This document shows positions 23,872-34,464 of a DNA stretch of 64,000 nt, in pieces; position 1 is the first letter of the stretch; each line of letters opens with the position of its first letter. The position numbers and the translations under genes are program-made. The DNA comes from Nematopogon swammerdamellus. Taxonomy: Eukaryota; Arthropoda; Insecta; Lepidoptera; Adelidae. The notes below the pieces were generated by a model, which was not told the origin of the DNA, did not search any database, and saw only the letters and a list, made by a program, of their open reading frames with translations. Location of the stretch: NCBI GenBank assembly GCA_946902875.1, contig OX336336.1, positions 27,917,558 to 27,981,557 of the forward strand, given 5' to 3'.

Positions 23872-24718
23872 TAACTATAACTTAAACAATCAAATACTAA
23901 AGCGAGTGGACGAGATTCGGGATCTTGGTGTCATATTGGACAGCAAATTGCTTTTTAAGTCCCACATCGAAAGCATAACCAAAAAGGCATATCGGATGTT
24001 GGGTTTCATTTTCCGCACCTGTGCGGTTTTCAAAAATCATACAACCTTTTGCTTGCTTTACTCAGCCTACGTCAGGTCTCACCTAGAATACGCCTCGATT
24101 ATTTGGAATCCACATTACAGCGTTTATATTAATGAAATCGAACGTATACAAAACAATTTTTTAAGATACGTGGGCTATCGAACTCTGAATGGTGAATCTA
24201 GAGATAAAAATATATTTTCTTTATATCCTCTTTCGCAGAGAAGGCAAGTTTCGGACGTTACCTTCTTATACAAAATTATTAACAACATTGTCGAATCTCC
24301 CTACTTACTGGAGAGAATTAAATTCAGATGCCCAAACAAACGAACACGTTCATTTTATATAAAACCCACTGTAATTACATTAAACATAGATTTATTAATA
24401 GAAGTTGTAAATTATATAATGAAATTTTTCATAGTGTAGACATATTTAACTCAAAATTAGGTAGTTTTAAGAAACAGTGTTTAACTTTGTGCACAGAAAT
24501 TAATTTGCTCTAGGTTCTTAACATTTAATTACTATTATTATAAATTATTTTTTTTGCATATATTTCACTTCTTTTATTTTATTTTTCATGATAAACTAGT
24601 GTTGAAAACATGTTTCCTAATTGTGGAAACTTTACTGGTTTATGTTATTACTTTATGTTTATTTAATTTAAGATATTTATAACTGTGTGTTTCCCTAAAA
24701 TAAATAAATAAAAATAAA
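23872..24718 (+). pseudogene. 5'-truncated LINE: end of reverse transcriptase and 3' UTR
   Basis: The open frame 23909-24439 starts mid-protein with IRDLGVILDSKLLFKSHIES, then HLEYASIIWNPHY. This is the region after the RT catalytic motifs of jockey-like LINEs (LGV.D..L.F..HI; YCS.IW.P). No YADD motif remains, so it cannot work. The first ATG is not a true start. A 3' UTR with (TAAA)n ends at about 24718. TAAGTA flanks both sides, a likely target duplication inside family C. Confidence 0.8.
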
Positions 24719-24747
24719 TAAGTACCGACCCCACACAGTACCGTAAA

Positions 24748-24893
24748 CAGATTACAATAGATAAATAGATAAAATTACTATATTGCTTCAAAACATTTTA
24801 CAGTAACAAACGATACTAAAAGTTTATAAGTTATTTACATGAGGGGCAAAGGCGGACTTATCCCTTACAGGGATTTCTCCCAGTCAACGTTTC
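24748..24893 (-). repeat. LINE 3' tail (family M)
   Basis: GCAAAGGCGGACTTATCCCT and CAGGGATTTCTCCCAGTCAA, preceded on the plus strand by ATAGATAAATAGATA (tail on the minus strand). Same as 56340 and 63210. Confidence 0.65.
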
Positions 24894-25203
24894 CATGTTT
24901 GAGAGTCGTATGTTGTCAGATATAGTAGGTAGCAGCAAAAGACTTGAGTGTGGGAATGTAAAATATAATGTAAGGAAAATAACTGTGATAAACTATAATA
25001 TATACTACATATAAGTACCCATAAATTGCAAATTATAAATTAAATTAAATACATATGAATTACAGTTTATATAATTACCTAAATATATACATAAATACTT
25101 GCCTATTCAGAATTAAATAATTTTTTAGCTACTGACTTCACACTGACGGAGAAACGGAAGCGACTTGCAGTGCCGTATACAGCGAAGTATATATATTTTT
25201 TTT

Positions 25204-25579
25204 ATGAAAACTGACACGGTTGACTACATCATCTACAACATCCGTGATGTCAGCCCATAACACCGGGTTAACTAGCTGCCATGTCAGTGCTTCCCTTCGG
25301 TCGTGCCGGCTACACTGAACTGGACGGAAAACACAAACTATTTACATAGCCGTTTCGACCGACGTTTCATTCAGTGCGGTGGTACTAGCCCGGGCGGGTT
25401 GAACCCTACCACCTAGTGAGGTAAGAAAGGAAGGGACCTACAGTTTTACGTGGAATCCGAACTACGGTCAGCCTCCAACGGTCGAGCGGTCACCCATCCA
25501 AGTACTGACCGCGCCCAGCGTTGCTTAATAATCAATAGCGACAGTAGACTGTCTGCACCACTGAGCTATCGAGGCTGAC
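25204..25579 (-). repeat. SINE A, near full length
   Basis: Tail (TGTCAGTTTTCAT), core, 5S-like GGTCAGTACTTGGATGGGTG and head TCAGCCTCGATAGCTCAGTG, all on the minus strand. Confidence 0.85.
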
Positions 25580-25837
25580 AAAACATACAGTAGGTAACAT
25601 ATATACAGTAGGTAAGCAGTATCCTGAACATTCTTCTAAACAAACATCGGAGGCAGTACATCAGCAAAACTCATTTTCCTTCAGCGCGCAGCCAGACGTA
25701 AGATCACAGCGCAGATACGTTGAACGTACGCCGCAAAGTGTTCCACCCACAGAGCATAAAATAAGTGTAGAAGTGCGGTTAGTGGACGGTGACCGCGTAG
25801 TAAGCGAAGTTACGCTCACTTGGAATTTATTTATTTA

Positions 25838-26160
25838 TTTTAGACAGGCAGCCTTGGCTGATACTTCTAAATCCAGTTAAAATTTGTTGTTTTACATTAT
25901 CTTGTTTTTTTTATTAGAATTTTTTTTATTTTATTATCGTTCCTGAGCACTCTTTTGGAGAATTGTGTTTTATTTGTTAGATATTTATCTAGTCTATTTT
26001 TGAATTTTTTTTTTGGTTTGTACTAAGTGCGCTTATTACTTCCTCTGGAATTTGGTTCCAGTCGTCCACCACTCTGTTTTTTATGAAATGTTTGCGAGTA
26101 TTGCTGTTAAAGATTGATCGACTTAGTTTCATGCTGTGGTCTCGAAGATGAACGTTGTTT
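25838..26160 (-). pseudogene. LINE relic: reverse transcriptase C-terminus
   Basis: The minus strand reads SRSIFNSNTRKHFIKNRVVD then DWNQIPEEVISA, after which an A-run causes a frameshift into FKNRLDKYL. This is the conserved end of a CR1/jockey-type ORF2 (NRVV..WN.LP..V..A). (AAAT)n follows at the 3' end. It is too short for the usual ORF threshold. Confidence 0.65.
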
Positions 26161-26628
26161 TGGTTTTGGTTTGCTGGAAACCGCGCATTTCAGTCGCATT
26201 TCATTACTTATTCTTTATTGTTTATTCATCATCCATAGACAGTACACTGCACTCGAGTTCGTCATATTTTAACCGACTTAAAAAAAAAGGAGGAGGTTCT
26301 CAATTCGACTGTATTTTTTTTTATGTTTCTTACCTCAGAACTTTCGACTGGGTGAACCGATTTTGATGATTTTTTTTATTTGAAAGCTGGTGCTTCCCGT
26401 GTGGTCCCATTTCAATTTGGTCAAGATGGGATTGGAAAGCGATTCCGCCGAGTACATTAATAGCAAAAAATTACTAAAAAAACTGAAATAAAAAACTATT
26501 TAAAAAAATATAAAAACCGCCTTCAAAAATGTATGAAATAAAAAAAATCGAACCCTAGAGATGAAGGCGGTGCTAAAGCAAGCAAAAAGGAAGCATGAAA
26601 GAAAACTTGAGTGGATGATCAGACTACA

Positions 26629-26719
26629 ACGGTCGAGCGGTCACCCATGCAAGTACTGACCGCGCCCAGGTGTGCTTAACAACAGTCGACCGACCGCATC
26701 GCTGAGCTACCGAGGCTGG
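26629..26719 (-). repeat. SINE A head fragment
   Basis: CCAGCCTCGGTAGCTCAGCG, then GCACACCTGGGCGCGGTCAG and TACTTGCATGGGTGACCG on the minus strand. Confidence 0.75.
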
Positions 26720-27084
26720 CTAAAGTACTGGTCTTCATACTAATAAGTAACCGTGACACTTCTACACTTTACTTTATGTTCTATGGTTCCAACCACCACC
26801 GCGCTATCGAGCGAACCTCTGCGGAGAAATGATGACCAAGAAAAATATAATTAAGCCATTTGTATGTCGCGGCACGACTCGCACTCTTCGGCAGACCTTC
26901 CAAGCCAATTTGAACCTTATTGCGGTAGATATAAGAGCGAGGTACGTTCGAAGATTTTTCGAAGGAAGGCCACCATTGCGAGTCTCACATACTGCATTTG
27001 AAATTAAAGGCGTCTATTGCGTTCGAGTTTGACAACGATGACGTACGAGAATTTGTCGAAGAGTGCGAGTTGACATGGCAGTTA

Positions 27085-27236
27085 AAATGTATAATAATGT
27101 TACATAGGAAATAAACGAAATCACTGAACTCAAACAATTTCAAAATGCTCTATTTAAATGGTTATTAGACAAATGATTTTATAAAGTGAACGAATTTGTG
27201 CAAATTTTCGAATAGGTTATAGTGATTGAGTATTGT
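27085..27236 (+). repeat. Family Q (LINE tail-like), interrupted by R
   Basis: GAAATAAACGAAATCACTGA, then ATAAAGTGAACGAATTTGTG. It continues after the R insert at about 27586-27690 (CCATCCTTGCATGGC). An inverted copy is at 38200-38780. Confidence 0.55.
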
Positions 27237-27585
27237 TTTTTTTTGACGTGATAACGTCTTATAAATTGATGAACACCGGCTGCACGCACGAAAAAGTGTC
27301 ACGTTCCAGTGTCACGTTCCATCTGAGCCTGTGTGTGCAAGCGAGAGCGCGTAACAAGCGGTAGAGAGGCACAATCGGCCCAAGCGGCAGTGTTGCCAAA
27401 CGTACGGTAATTGCCGTATCGTACAGTAATCGAGGCTAGAAATCGACAAATGTACGGCGTGCGGCAGCGATAGGGGTGCCGTACGAAAAAATACGCTAAT
27501 TCTTATAGCTGTGTTTCTTTATGACGTTGTCGTCCGTAAACCGACTTTACAGACAACCAATTTTTTTTCTTTATAGATAAATTGT
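27237..27585 (-). mobile_element. Family R element (ACGTGATGAYGTCA ends)
   Basis: It begins TTGACGTGATAACGTC and ends near TTTACAGACAACCAATTTTT. The middle has GCAAGCGAGAGCGCG and AAAAAGTGTCACGTTCC, shared with copies at 33494, 39697 and 43865. It lies inside family Q. No protein. Confidence 0.65.
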
Positions 27586-27706
27586 AAAAAGAGAATACGT
27601 ATAAAGCCATCCTTGCATGGCACTATACTAGGAGCGTTTCATGTGAAGACTGTATTCATTCCATTCACGCATTTTGCATGTTCAGAAAACACTTAAAGGA
27701 CTTCAA

Positions 27707-28105
27707 GCGGCGGGTGGCCGAGTGGTTTGGGCATCGGCTTCTCATGCGAAAGGTCCTAGGTTCGAATCCGGTCGGCGTGTACCAATGAGTTTTTTCTGAC
27801 GAAAAAATTTACGTGCATACCTACACCTGCTGCTTCACCGTTCGGAACCGGTGTAAAACTGTAGGTCCCTTCCCTTGCTCCTTACTAGGTGCTAGGCTCA
27901 AATTGTAGCCGACTCGGTTTTTACCACCGTACTGGATGTAAGATGGCCGCATAGCAGCCTCGGTTGTGTTCTCCTCTAGTCCAGTATAGCCAGCAATCCA
28001 GGGAAGTCTCCGGTATGGCACCTACCTTCTCGGAGGTGATATTGGCTAGTCGGAGCATGCGCTTTGGCACCTCCGACACAGCCACCCATACCGGACTACT
28101 TAAAA
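27707..28105 (+). repeat. SINE B, full length
   Basis: GCGGCGGGTGGCCGAGTGGT head with GGTTCGAATCC B box, core with AAAACTGTAGGTCCCTTCCC, tail CACCCATACCGGACTACTTA and A-run. Confidence 0.85.
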
Positions 28106-28456
28106 AAGAAGAAGAAGCATAAAGGCAAATGAAGGGCAGATATTAGGGCACGAAATTATTATAACGCTCAATTGTTTGACATTATTTTGACCAACGCGGC
28201 TGCAACGGAATATTTGACAACCATACACGTACGTCCGTACGTCAAGAGATGGCAGTAGCGCCCTGCGGTACGACAACCGGCCGTGAAGGGATTACCGCCA
28301 GTCAAGAGGCTCACGAAAGTATTGAGTTAGCGCCAACCCCGGTGGCGCGGGGGCGGAGGGCGGGGGGCGGGGGTGAAGCGGCGCCGAAGGAAATGGGCAA
28401 AAAATTGCCGGGAAAATGGCGCATTATTGGTTACGTATGTACTCAGCATAGAACAT
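28106..28456. other. Unassigned stretch with GC-rich patch 28330-28400
   Basis: Not a recurring family. A plus-strand frame exists but has no domain. The G-rich centre could fold as a quadruplex. Confidence 0.35.
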
Positions 28457-28830
28457 TTTTTTAAGTAGTCCGGTATGGGTGGCTGTGTCGGAGGTGCCAA
28501 AGCGCATGCTCCGACCAGCCAATATCACCTCCGAAAAGGTAGGTGCCATACCGGAGACTTCCCTGGCTGGCTATACTGGACTAGAGTAGAACACAACCGA
28601 GGCTGCTATGCGGCCATCTTACATCGTGTACGGTGGTACCAACCCAGTCGGCTACAAATTGAGCCTACCACCTAGTAAGGGGCAACGAAATGGACGTACA
28701 GTTTTAAACCGGTTCCGAACGGTGAAGCAGCAGGTGTAGGTCATCATCATCAGCCTGTATCGGTCCACTACTGGACATAGGCCTCTCCCAAGGCACGCCA
28801 CCACACTACACCAGCAGGTGTAGGTATGCA
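28457..28830 (-). repeat. SINE B, truncated, carrying a small insertion
   Basis: Tail and core as in other B copies. The head is lost after CATACCTACACCTGCTGG (minus strand), where a 70-bp piece was inserted at 28742-28811. Confidence 0.8.
28742..28811 (-). mobile_element. 70-bp truncated retroelement end with 14-bp TSD
   Basis: It carries GGCCTCTCCCAAGGCACGCC and a (CAT)4-type end at 28742-28752. CAGCAGGTGTAGGT is duplicated exactly at 28728-28741 and 28812-28825. The same GGCCTCTCCCAAGG motif occurs at 61626 next to an RTE-like protein relic, so this is likely the 3' end of that LINE. Confidence 0.8.
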
Positions 28831-28989
28831 CATAGATTATATTTTATATATTTAGTAATTTATATGTATTCATAAGTATAGGTTTTATTTAACAAGCGTC
28901 TATTTACTTATATTTTTAATGAGAAGTTAGTCTTTTAATTATTATTTTATATTCAATTCTCATACTTCAACAATAATTCGCTATATTAA

Positions 28990-29105
28990 TCGACTCCCAA
29001 ACATTCACAGGTTGACTGGAAGAAATATTGTCAGGGGTAAGTCCGCCTTTGCACCTCACGTAAATGTATTGGGCCCATTTCTGTAAAACGTTTTTGGTGC
29101 AACAA
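28990..29105 (+). repeat. LINE 3' tail fragment (family M)
   Basis: GTAAGTCCGCCTTTGCACCT follows GACTGGAAGAAATATTGTCA, in the orientation opposite to the 24.8-kb copy. Confidence 0.6.
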
Positions 29106-29150
29106 AGACATACCTAGATATGAAAGGTTTTCAGGCGTCTTACCCCATAT

Positions 29151-30360
29151 ACACTAACTCGGTTGGTCTTAAAAATAGAGTCTGAACTGTTTAACTCTAG
29201 TTAAAATAATCCGTAGCATAATGGCAATAGAGTCCATTCTCACCAGACACTAACTCGGTTGGTCTTAAAATACAGTCTGAAATGTTTAAGTCTAGTTAAA
29301 ATAATCTGCAGCATAATGGCAATAGAGTCAATTCTCACCTGACACTAACTCGGTTGGTCTTAAAATACAGTCTGAAATGTTTAAGTCTAGTTAAAATAAT
29401 CTGCAGCATAATGGCAATAGAGTCAATTCTCACCTGACACTAACTCGGTTGGTCTTAAAATACAGTCTGAAATGTTTAAGTCTAGTTAAAATAATCCGTA
29501 GCATAATGGCAATAGAGTCCATTCTCACCAGACACTAACTCGGTTGGTCTTAAAATACAGTCTGAAATGTTTAAGTCTAGTTAAAATAATCTGCAGCATA
29601 ATGGCAATAGAGTCAATTCTCACCTGACACTAACTCGGTTGGTCTTAAAATACAGTCTGAAATGTTTATGGCCCACTTGCACCAACACAAATTTAATATA
29701 TAAACCAGTTTAACTCGTTAAACTAGCACCCGTTGTATGTGTGAACCGCGTTTAAATCCATAACTCGCTACTTAACTTTAAACTCGTGTTGGTGCAAGAC
29801 GCGCTAAGTCTAGTTAAAATAATCTGCAGCATAATGGCAATAGAGTCCATTCTCACCAGACACTAACTCGGTTGGTCTTAAAATACATTCTGAAATGTTT
29901 AAGTCTAGTTCAAATAATCTGCAGCATAATGGCAATAGAGTCAATTCTCACCTGACACTAACTCGGTTGGTCTTAAAATACAGTCTGAAATGTTTAAGTC
30001 TAGTTAAAATAATCTGCAGCATAATGGCAATAGAGTCCATTCTCACCAGACACTAACTCGGTTGGTCTTAAAATACATTCTGAAATGTTTAAGTCTAGTT
30101 AAAATAATCTGCAGCATAATGGCAATAGAGTCAATTCTCACCTGACACTAACTCGGTTGGTCGTAAAAATAGTCTGAACTGTTTCAAGACTAGTTAATAT
30201 AATCCGTAGCATAATGGCAATAGAGTCCATTCTCACCTGATACTACGTCGGTTGGTCGTAAAAATAGTCTGAACTGTTTCAAGACTAGTTAATATAATCC
30301 GTAGCATAATGGCAATAGAGTCCATTCTCACCTGATACTACCTCGGTTGGTCGTAAAAAT

Positions 30361-30362
<2 letters not shown>
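29151..30362. repeat. 95-bp satellite array
   Basis: The unit starts ACACTAACTCGGTTGGTCTT and includes TGTTTAAGTCTAGTTAAAAT and GCATAATGGCAATAGAGTC. About 12 units, 95-96 bp each, with two alternating variants (CTGCAGC / CCGTAGC). It is interrupted by a MITE (29669-29804). Two more units lie at 33797-33970, beyond the LINE. Confidence 0.92.
29669..29804. mobile_element. 136-bp TA-target MITE inside the satellite
   Basis: ACTTGCACCAACAC near the left end is inverted as GTGTTGGTGCAAG near the right end. Comparison with intact units shows the insertion in GTTTA|AGTC with TA duplicated (29667-29668, 29805-29806). Confidence 0.85.
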
Positions 30363-30395
<33 letters not shown>

Positions 30396-33244
30396 TGTTA
30401 GCTCGACATATGGCGCCGAGGCACCCATAAGATGTCTAACGGCGCCCATGGACATTCGGTCGTATTCGGGGGTTGCGAATGCCATGCCGGCCTGACAGGT
30501 GCCCATTCACGCCCCTCTTGAAGGACCCGAGACTGTACTTGGGGGGAAATATATGAGCAGGGAGAGCGTTCCAGAGTTTACCGGTTCTGTACAGGAAAGA
30601 TCTGCAGAATCGATTGGTACGCATGCGCGGTAAATCCAGCGTATATGGATGCAATCCCTGCCCAGTGCGCGTGGTGCGGAGGTGGAAAGGGGACGGCGGG
30701 ATCGCGTTAAACAGCTCCTCCGAGCACTCCCCATGGAATAAGCGATAGAACACACTTAGGGAGCCGACATCCCTACGGTGTTGCAGTGGTTCCAGATCAC
30801 GGGACACTTCGGGGTCACCCACTAGTCGCACGGCTCGACGCTGGATCGAGTCCAGAGGCGCAAGCTGGTATTTGGCAGAGCCATCCCACAGGTGCGAGCA
30901 GTACTCCAAGCAAGACCTGATCTGCGATTTATACAGCAGCAGCTTTTGGTCCGCCGTGAAGTACCGTCGCACCTTATTGAGTACGCCCAGCTTTTTAGAA
31001 GCCAGCTTGGCCTTCCCCTCGATGTGGCGACGAAAGTTCAAGTCGTGCGACAGTTCGACTCCGAGGACCCCGAGGTGTTCGCTTAATTTGAGCGACGTGC
31101 CTTGGAATGAAGGAGCCGGTGTGAACGCCACTCTCTTCGCACTGAACGCGCAAACTTGTGTCTTGGAAGCGTTGAACTCGACCAAATTACTACGGCCCCA
31201 TTCGGAAATAGAACCGAGTGTATGTTCGAGCTCAGACACAAGTCTTCGTCTCTTCTCATCCACAACATCCCGACTGGCTGAAGGGTGACTGGTGTAGGAT
31301 CCGTGTGCCGTACTGTCATCTGCATAACAATGTATGTTGCCCAGAGACAGCATATCATTGATGTGCAGAAGAAACAGCGTGGGTGACAACACAGATCCTT
31401 GTGGTACGCCGGCGTTCACTGACATGGCGTCCGACGAGCAACCGTCCACTAGGACCTGAATGCTACGCCCATGTAGGAAGTCGGCGACCCAGTCACACAG
31501 GCCAGAAGGAAGTCCGTAAGCCGGCAATTTGCCCAAGAGCGACTTGTGCCAAACCCGGTCAAATGCCTTGGCAATATCAAGGCCAATTGCCAAGGATTCG
31601 CCATGACCTTCAAGCGATTCCCCCCAAAGGTGAGTGACGTACGCTAGGAGATCACCAGCAGATCGTTTTGGCCGGAAGCCGTATTGCCGATCGCTGATGA
31701 GGTCATTTGTCTCTAGGTACTTCATGAGCTGCGCATTGATGATGCGCTCCATCACCTTACAGAGAAGGGAGGTAATCGCTATAGGTCGGTAGTTTGACGG
31801 GTTTGAGCGGTCACCCTTTTTGGGGACCGCTTGCACAAACGCAGATTTCCAGGCCGCCGGCACACGACCATTAGAGTAGGAGAGACGGAATAGGCGCGTC
31901 AGCACTGGAGCCAACTCGGGAGCACACCTTTTTAACACCAATGCAGGAATCCTGTCCGGCCCACTCGCTTTCCTGACGTCTAGGGAGAGAAGCTCCGCCC
32001 GTACAGTTCGTTGTCGGAACTGCACTTCCGGCATGGAGTTCTCACACCTAGGTATGGATGGGGGAGTGGCACCTCCATCGTCCAGGTTAGAGTTCCCCGC
32101 AAAGAGAGATACCAGTAAGTCGGCTTTCTCCTTTGCGGAATGAGCAAGTGAGCCTCCAGGACATTGCAGAGGTGGAAGAGAGGAGCGGCAGAAATTCGAC
32201 TCGACAGATTTGGCGAGAGACCAGAACTCACGGCTCCCAGTTGGATGCTCGTTCAGTCTATCGCCGATTCTGCCGATGTGGTCAAATTTGGCCCTGGCAA
32301 TAACCCTTTTGCAGGATCTGGAGATGTGGTTGTATTTCTTCTTCAGTTCGGGTACATTAGGGTCACGTCCGGCACGAGCACGCGACCATGCACGATAAGC
32401 TGCGCATTTAGCTGCGACAGCAACAGCACAGTCGCGGCTGTACCACGGTTGGCATTTACCACCGAGGTGGACAGAGGCGCTGGGAATAAACATTTCCATT
32501 GCCCCGAGGACCACTTCGGCAACGGTATTAGCGCAATCCGACGGATCGTCCGAACTGAAGCAGATCTCTCTCCAAGGGTAGGATGCGAAGTGCTCTCGCA
32601 TCCCATCCCAATCTGCCGACGCGTAGTGCCAAATTCGACGCGTTCCTCCAGTACGGGACTGAGGAGGCGAAGATGGCACCGTGGACCCCACTAAACAATG
32701 ATCAGAAGAACCCAGCGGGGCTCTCACTGCGACCTTATATCCAGTGGGGTTCGTCGTCAGCAGAAGATCCAGCAACGAGGGTTCATGACCGTCTATATCT
32801 GGTAGTCTGGTGGGTTGGTCCACCAGTTGAGACAGATCATGCGTCAGGGCGAAGTCGTAGGCGGCTCTCCCCGCAAAGTCAGTTCTCCTGGAGCCTAGCC
32901 ATGCCTCGTGATGGGCATTGAAATCTCCAAGAAGAACCAAGTCCGCGGTGGGGAACCGCTCTTGGACTTTGTCTGCCGCTCCACTCAGGTACTCAAATAA
33001 CCGAGCTGTCCCAGCATCTCCGGAGTGCGACCTGTAGAGACAGGCGTACACCCGCGAGACTGTCCCCAGATCCACATGGACCCAAAGTACTGAGAGTTCG
33101 GGGTCCTCAAGACAGCGCAGGCGACGACAGCAAATATCCGCCCTGACGAACAGGCAAACCCCGGCTCGCGAGCGGAAGGCTTCTTCCAGAGTGTAGCCGG
33201 GGTAATGCAGGTAAGAGGTGTCGGCAGGGCAAGATATTTGCGTA
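30363..33244 (-). mobile_element. Large non-LTR retrotransposon (family P), 5' truncated
   Basis: A 31-base T run (30363-30393) is its poly-A tail on the minus strand. The 3' UTR (TATGTCGAGCTAACAATA) is repeated in truncated copies at 12205, 43115 and 47600. The element breaks near 33244, inside the endonuclease domain. A 10-11 base similarity of the two flanks (CGTAAAA..AG) may be an eroded target duplication. Confidence 0.88.
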
Positions 33245-33270
33245 AAACAGTTCCGGCGGATATTTACCAT
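30436..33270 (-). CDS. LINE ORF2: partial endonuclease plus reverse transcriptase
   Basis: 944 codons open without a break. This is the protein of a non-LTR retrotransposon, which nicks target DNA and reverse-transcribes its own RNA there. Residues about 10-200 are an apurinic-type endonuclease (GDFNAHH 115-121, SSDH 188-191). Its first motif is lost, so residues 1-9 and the listed ATG belong to flanking DNA. Residues about 430-720 are the reverse transcriptase: GFRPKRSAGD (531-540), LDIAKAFDRVWH (564-575), GVPQGSVLSP (621-630) and the catalytic YADD (649-652). The C-terminus (FPPKYSLGSFKRGVNGHL) is like the H family relics. It belongs to the jockey/CR1 group broadly; I cannot fix the clade. 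The intact frame suggests recent insertion, but without the N-terminus it should not be active. Confidence 0.9.
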   Translation of the reverse strand: MVNIRRNCFTQISCPADTSYLHYPGYTLEEAFRSRAGVCLFVRADICCRRLRCLEDPELSVLWVHVDLGTVSRVYACLYRSHSGDAGTARLFEYLSGAADKVQERFPTADLVLLGDFNAHHEAWLGSRRTDFAGRAAYDFALTHDLSQLVDQPTRLPDIDGHEPSLLDLLLTTNPTGYKVAVRAPLGSSDHCLVGSTVPSSPPQSRTGGTRRIWHYASADWDGMREHFASYPWREICFSSDDPSDCANTVAEVVLGAMEMFIPSASVHLGGKCQPWYSRDCAVAVAAKCAAYRAWSRARAGRDPNVPELKKKYNHISRSCKRVIARAKFDHIGRIGDRLNEHPTGSREFWSLAKSVESNFCRSSLPPLQCPGGSLAHSAKEKADLLVSLFAGNSNLDDGGATPPSIPRCENSMPEVQFRQRTVRAELLSLDVRKASGPDRIPALVLKRCAPELAPVLTRLFRLSYSNGRVPAAWKSAFVQAVPKKGDRSNPSNYRPIAITSLLCKVMERIINAQLMKYLETNDLISDRQYGFRPKRSAGDLLAYVTHLWGESLEGHGESLAIGLDIAKAFDRVWHKSLLGKLPAYGLPSGLCDWVADFLHGRSIQVLVDGCSSDAMSVNAGVPQGSVLSPTLFLLHINDMLSLGNIHCYADDSTAHGSYTSHPSASRDVVDEKRRRLVSELEHTLGSISEWGRSNLVEFNASKTQVCAFSAKRVAFTPAPSFQGTSLKLSEHLGVLGVELSHDLNFRRHIEGKAKLASKKLGVLNKVRRYFTADQKLLLYKSQIRSCLEYCSHLWDGSAKYQLAPLDSIQRRAVRLVGDPEVSRDLEPLQHRRDVGSLSVFYRLFHGECSEELFNAIPPSPFHLRTTRTGQGLHPYTLDLPRMRTNRFCRSFLYRTGKLWNALPAHIFPPKYSLGSFKRGVNGHLSGRHGIRNPRIRPNVHGRR

Positions 33271-33493
33271 GTAAAATTAATTTAAGTACATGATAAAGAT
33301 GTGATAATAACTAATAAAAAATATGAGAAAATAACGACTATTAATTAAATTTAAAAAACCTACATAACGCCATCTACATGTTCAACGTTGCAACAATTAC
33401 CTAACCGCTAAATCAAGTATACCGCTGGCTGAAGTATTTAATTTAATATTGACGCTAGATGTGGACGCTAGATGTCGCTCCATGAAATTCACA
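33245..33493. other. Unassigned AT-rich stretch beside the LINE
   Basis: It contains two short direct repeats GACGCTAGATGT. It is not part of the satellite or of the LINE. Confidence 0.4.
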
Positions 33494-33796
33494 TACTGTT
33501 GTCACATACTGTTGAGAAAATTTGCAGCGATAAGTAGACGGTCGATAGCCCGCGTGTATAACACGTCTGGTCAGTGATGGCGGCAGGGACCGCGGGTTCG
33601 AGGCTCGCAAAAGACGGAGAAAAATATTTTGTATTTCCTATTATTGTATATGCCTCTCTATCGCGCTCTCGCTTGCACACACAGGTCTCTATCGCGCTCT
33701 CGCTTGCACACACAGGTTTAGATGGAACGTTACACTTCTTCGTGCGTGCAGCCGGTGTTCATTAATTTATAAGACGTGACATCATCACGTCAAAAA
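33494..33796 (+). mobile_element. Family R element, left end missing
   Basis: Shares CATACTGTTGAGAAAATTT, TCGCGCTCTCGCTTGCACAC (twice) and ATTTATAAGACGTGACATCA with 43865-44272. Its right end TCACGTCAAAAA abuts the resumed satellite. Confidence 0.7.
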
Positions 33797-33970
33797 TTGA
33801 ATGTGAACTATTTAAGTCTAGTTAAAATAATCTGTAGCATAATGGCAATAGAGGCCGTTCTCATCTGACACTACCTCCGTTGGTCGAAAAAATAGACTGA
33901 ACAGTTTTAAGTGTAATTAAAATAATCCGTAGCCTAACGGCAATAGAGTCCACTCTCACCTGACACTATC
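33797..33970. repeat. Two further satellite units
   Basis: AAGTCTAGTTAAAATAATCT and GCATAATGGCAATAGAGGCC match the 95-bp array at 29.15-30.36 kb, showing that the LINE and the R element split one array. Confidence 0.85.
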
Positions 33971-34181
33971 TCGGTTGCGACATATCGCGGTGACGCCACT
34001 CGATGCTGCGGTGCGACGGACTCCGCCGCTGCTCTACATCGCCTGCGCCTTATCTGCAACAAAATAAGGTTCATTTTGCAATATCAACTTCATTTTGGTA
34101 AATTATTCATGGTCGAATGGAAAACTGCTCTCAGGTTTCGCTAAAAAATCGTGTTACACCGCATAACATAAAAAGCGGCCA

Positions 34182-34448
34182 TGTGCGAGTCGGAAACGTG
34201 CACCGAGGTTTCCGCACCACAAAAAAAAAACATTGAAAAAAATACACGTTTCTTGTATGGGAACCGCCTTAATTTTTAAATTTTTCTATTTTTTATTATT
34301 TGTTGTTGTATCTGCCATAATAACACATATTCTGTGAAAATTTCAACCGGCTACCTATTACGGTTCCAAAGATACAGTAGGACACAGACAGACAGACAGA
34401 CGACGTGGGCTTAGTAATAGGCTTCCGTACAGGATACGGAAACCTAAA
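34182..34448 (+). repeat. Family D, GGTTTCCGTA subfamily
   Basis: GCGGCCATGTGCGAGTCGGA at the start and CAGGATACGGAAACCTAAAA at the end, with ATAACACATATTCTGTGAAA inside. Same subfamily as 13825 and 45367. Confidence 0.75.
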
Positions 34449-34464
34449 AAGCAGTTTGAATTAT

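Larger units (their letters stand above)
25748..26785. mobile_element. 1.04-kb hAT-like element (family J), disrupted
   Basis: The ends CACAGAGCATAAAATAAGTG and (inverted) CACTTTACTTTATGTTCTAT match the other J ends. GTTCCACC (25740-25747) and GTTCCAAC (26786-26793) look like an 8-bp duplication with one change. Inside are a LINE relic (25838-26160), half of a fold-back repeat (26490-26620) and a SINE A head (26629-26719). Confidence 0.6.

Noticed and set aside
30872..32921. Plus-strand frames across the LINE
   Set aside because: Antisense shadows of the reverse-transcriptase frame.
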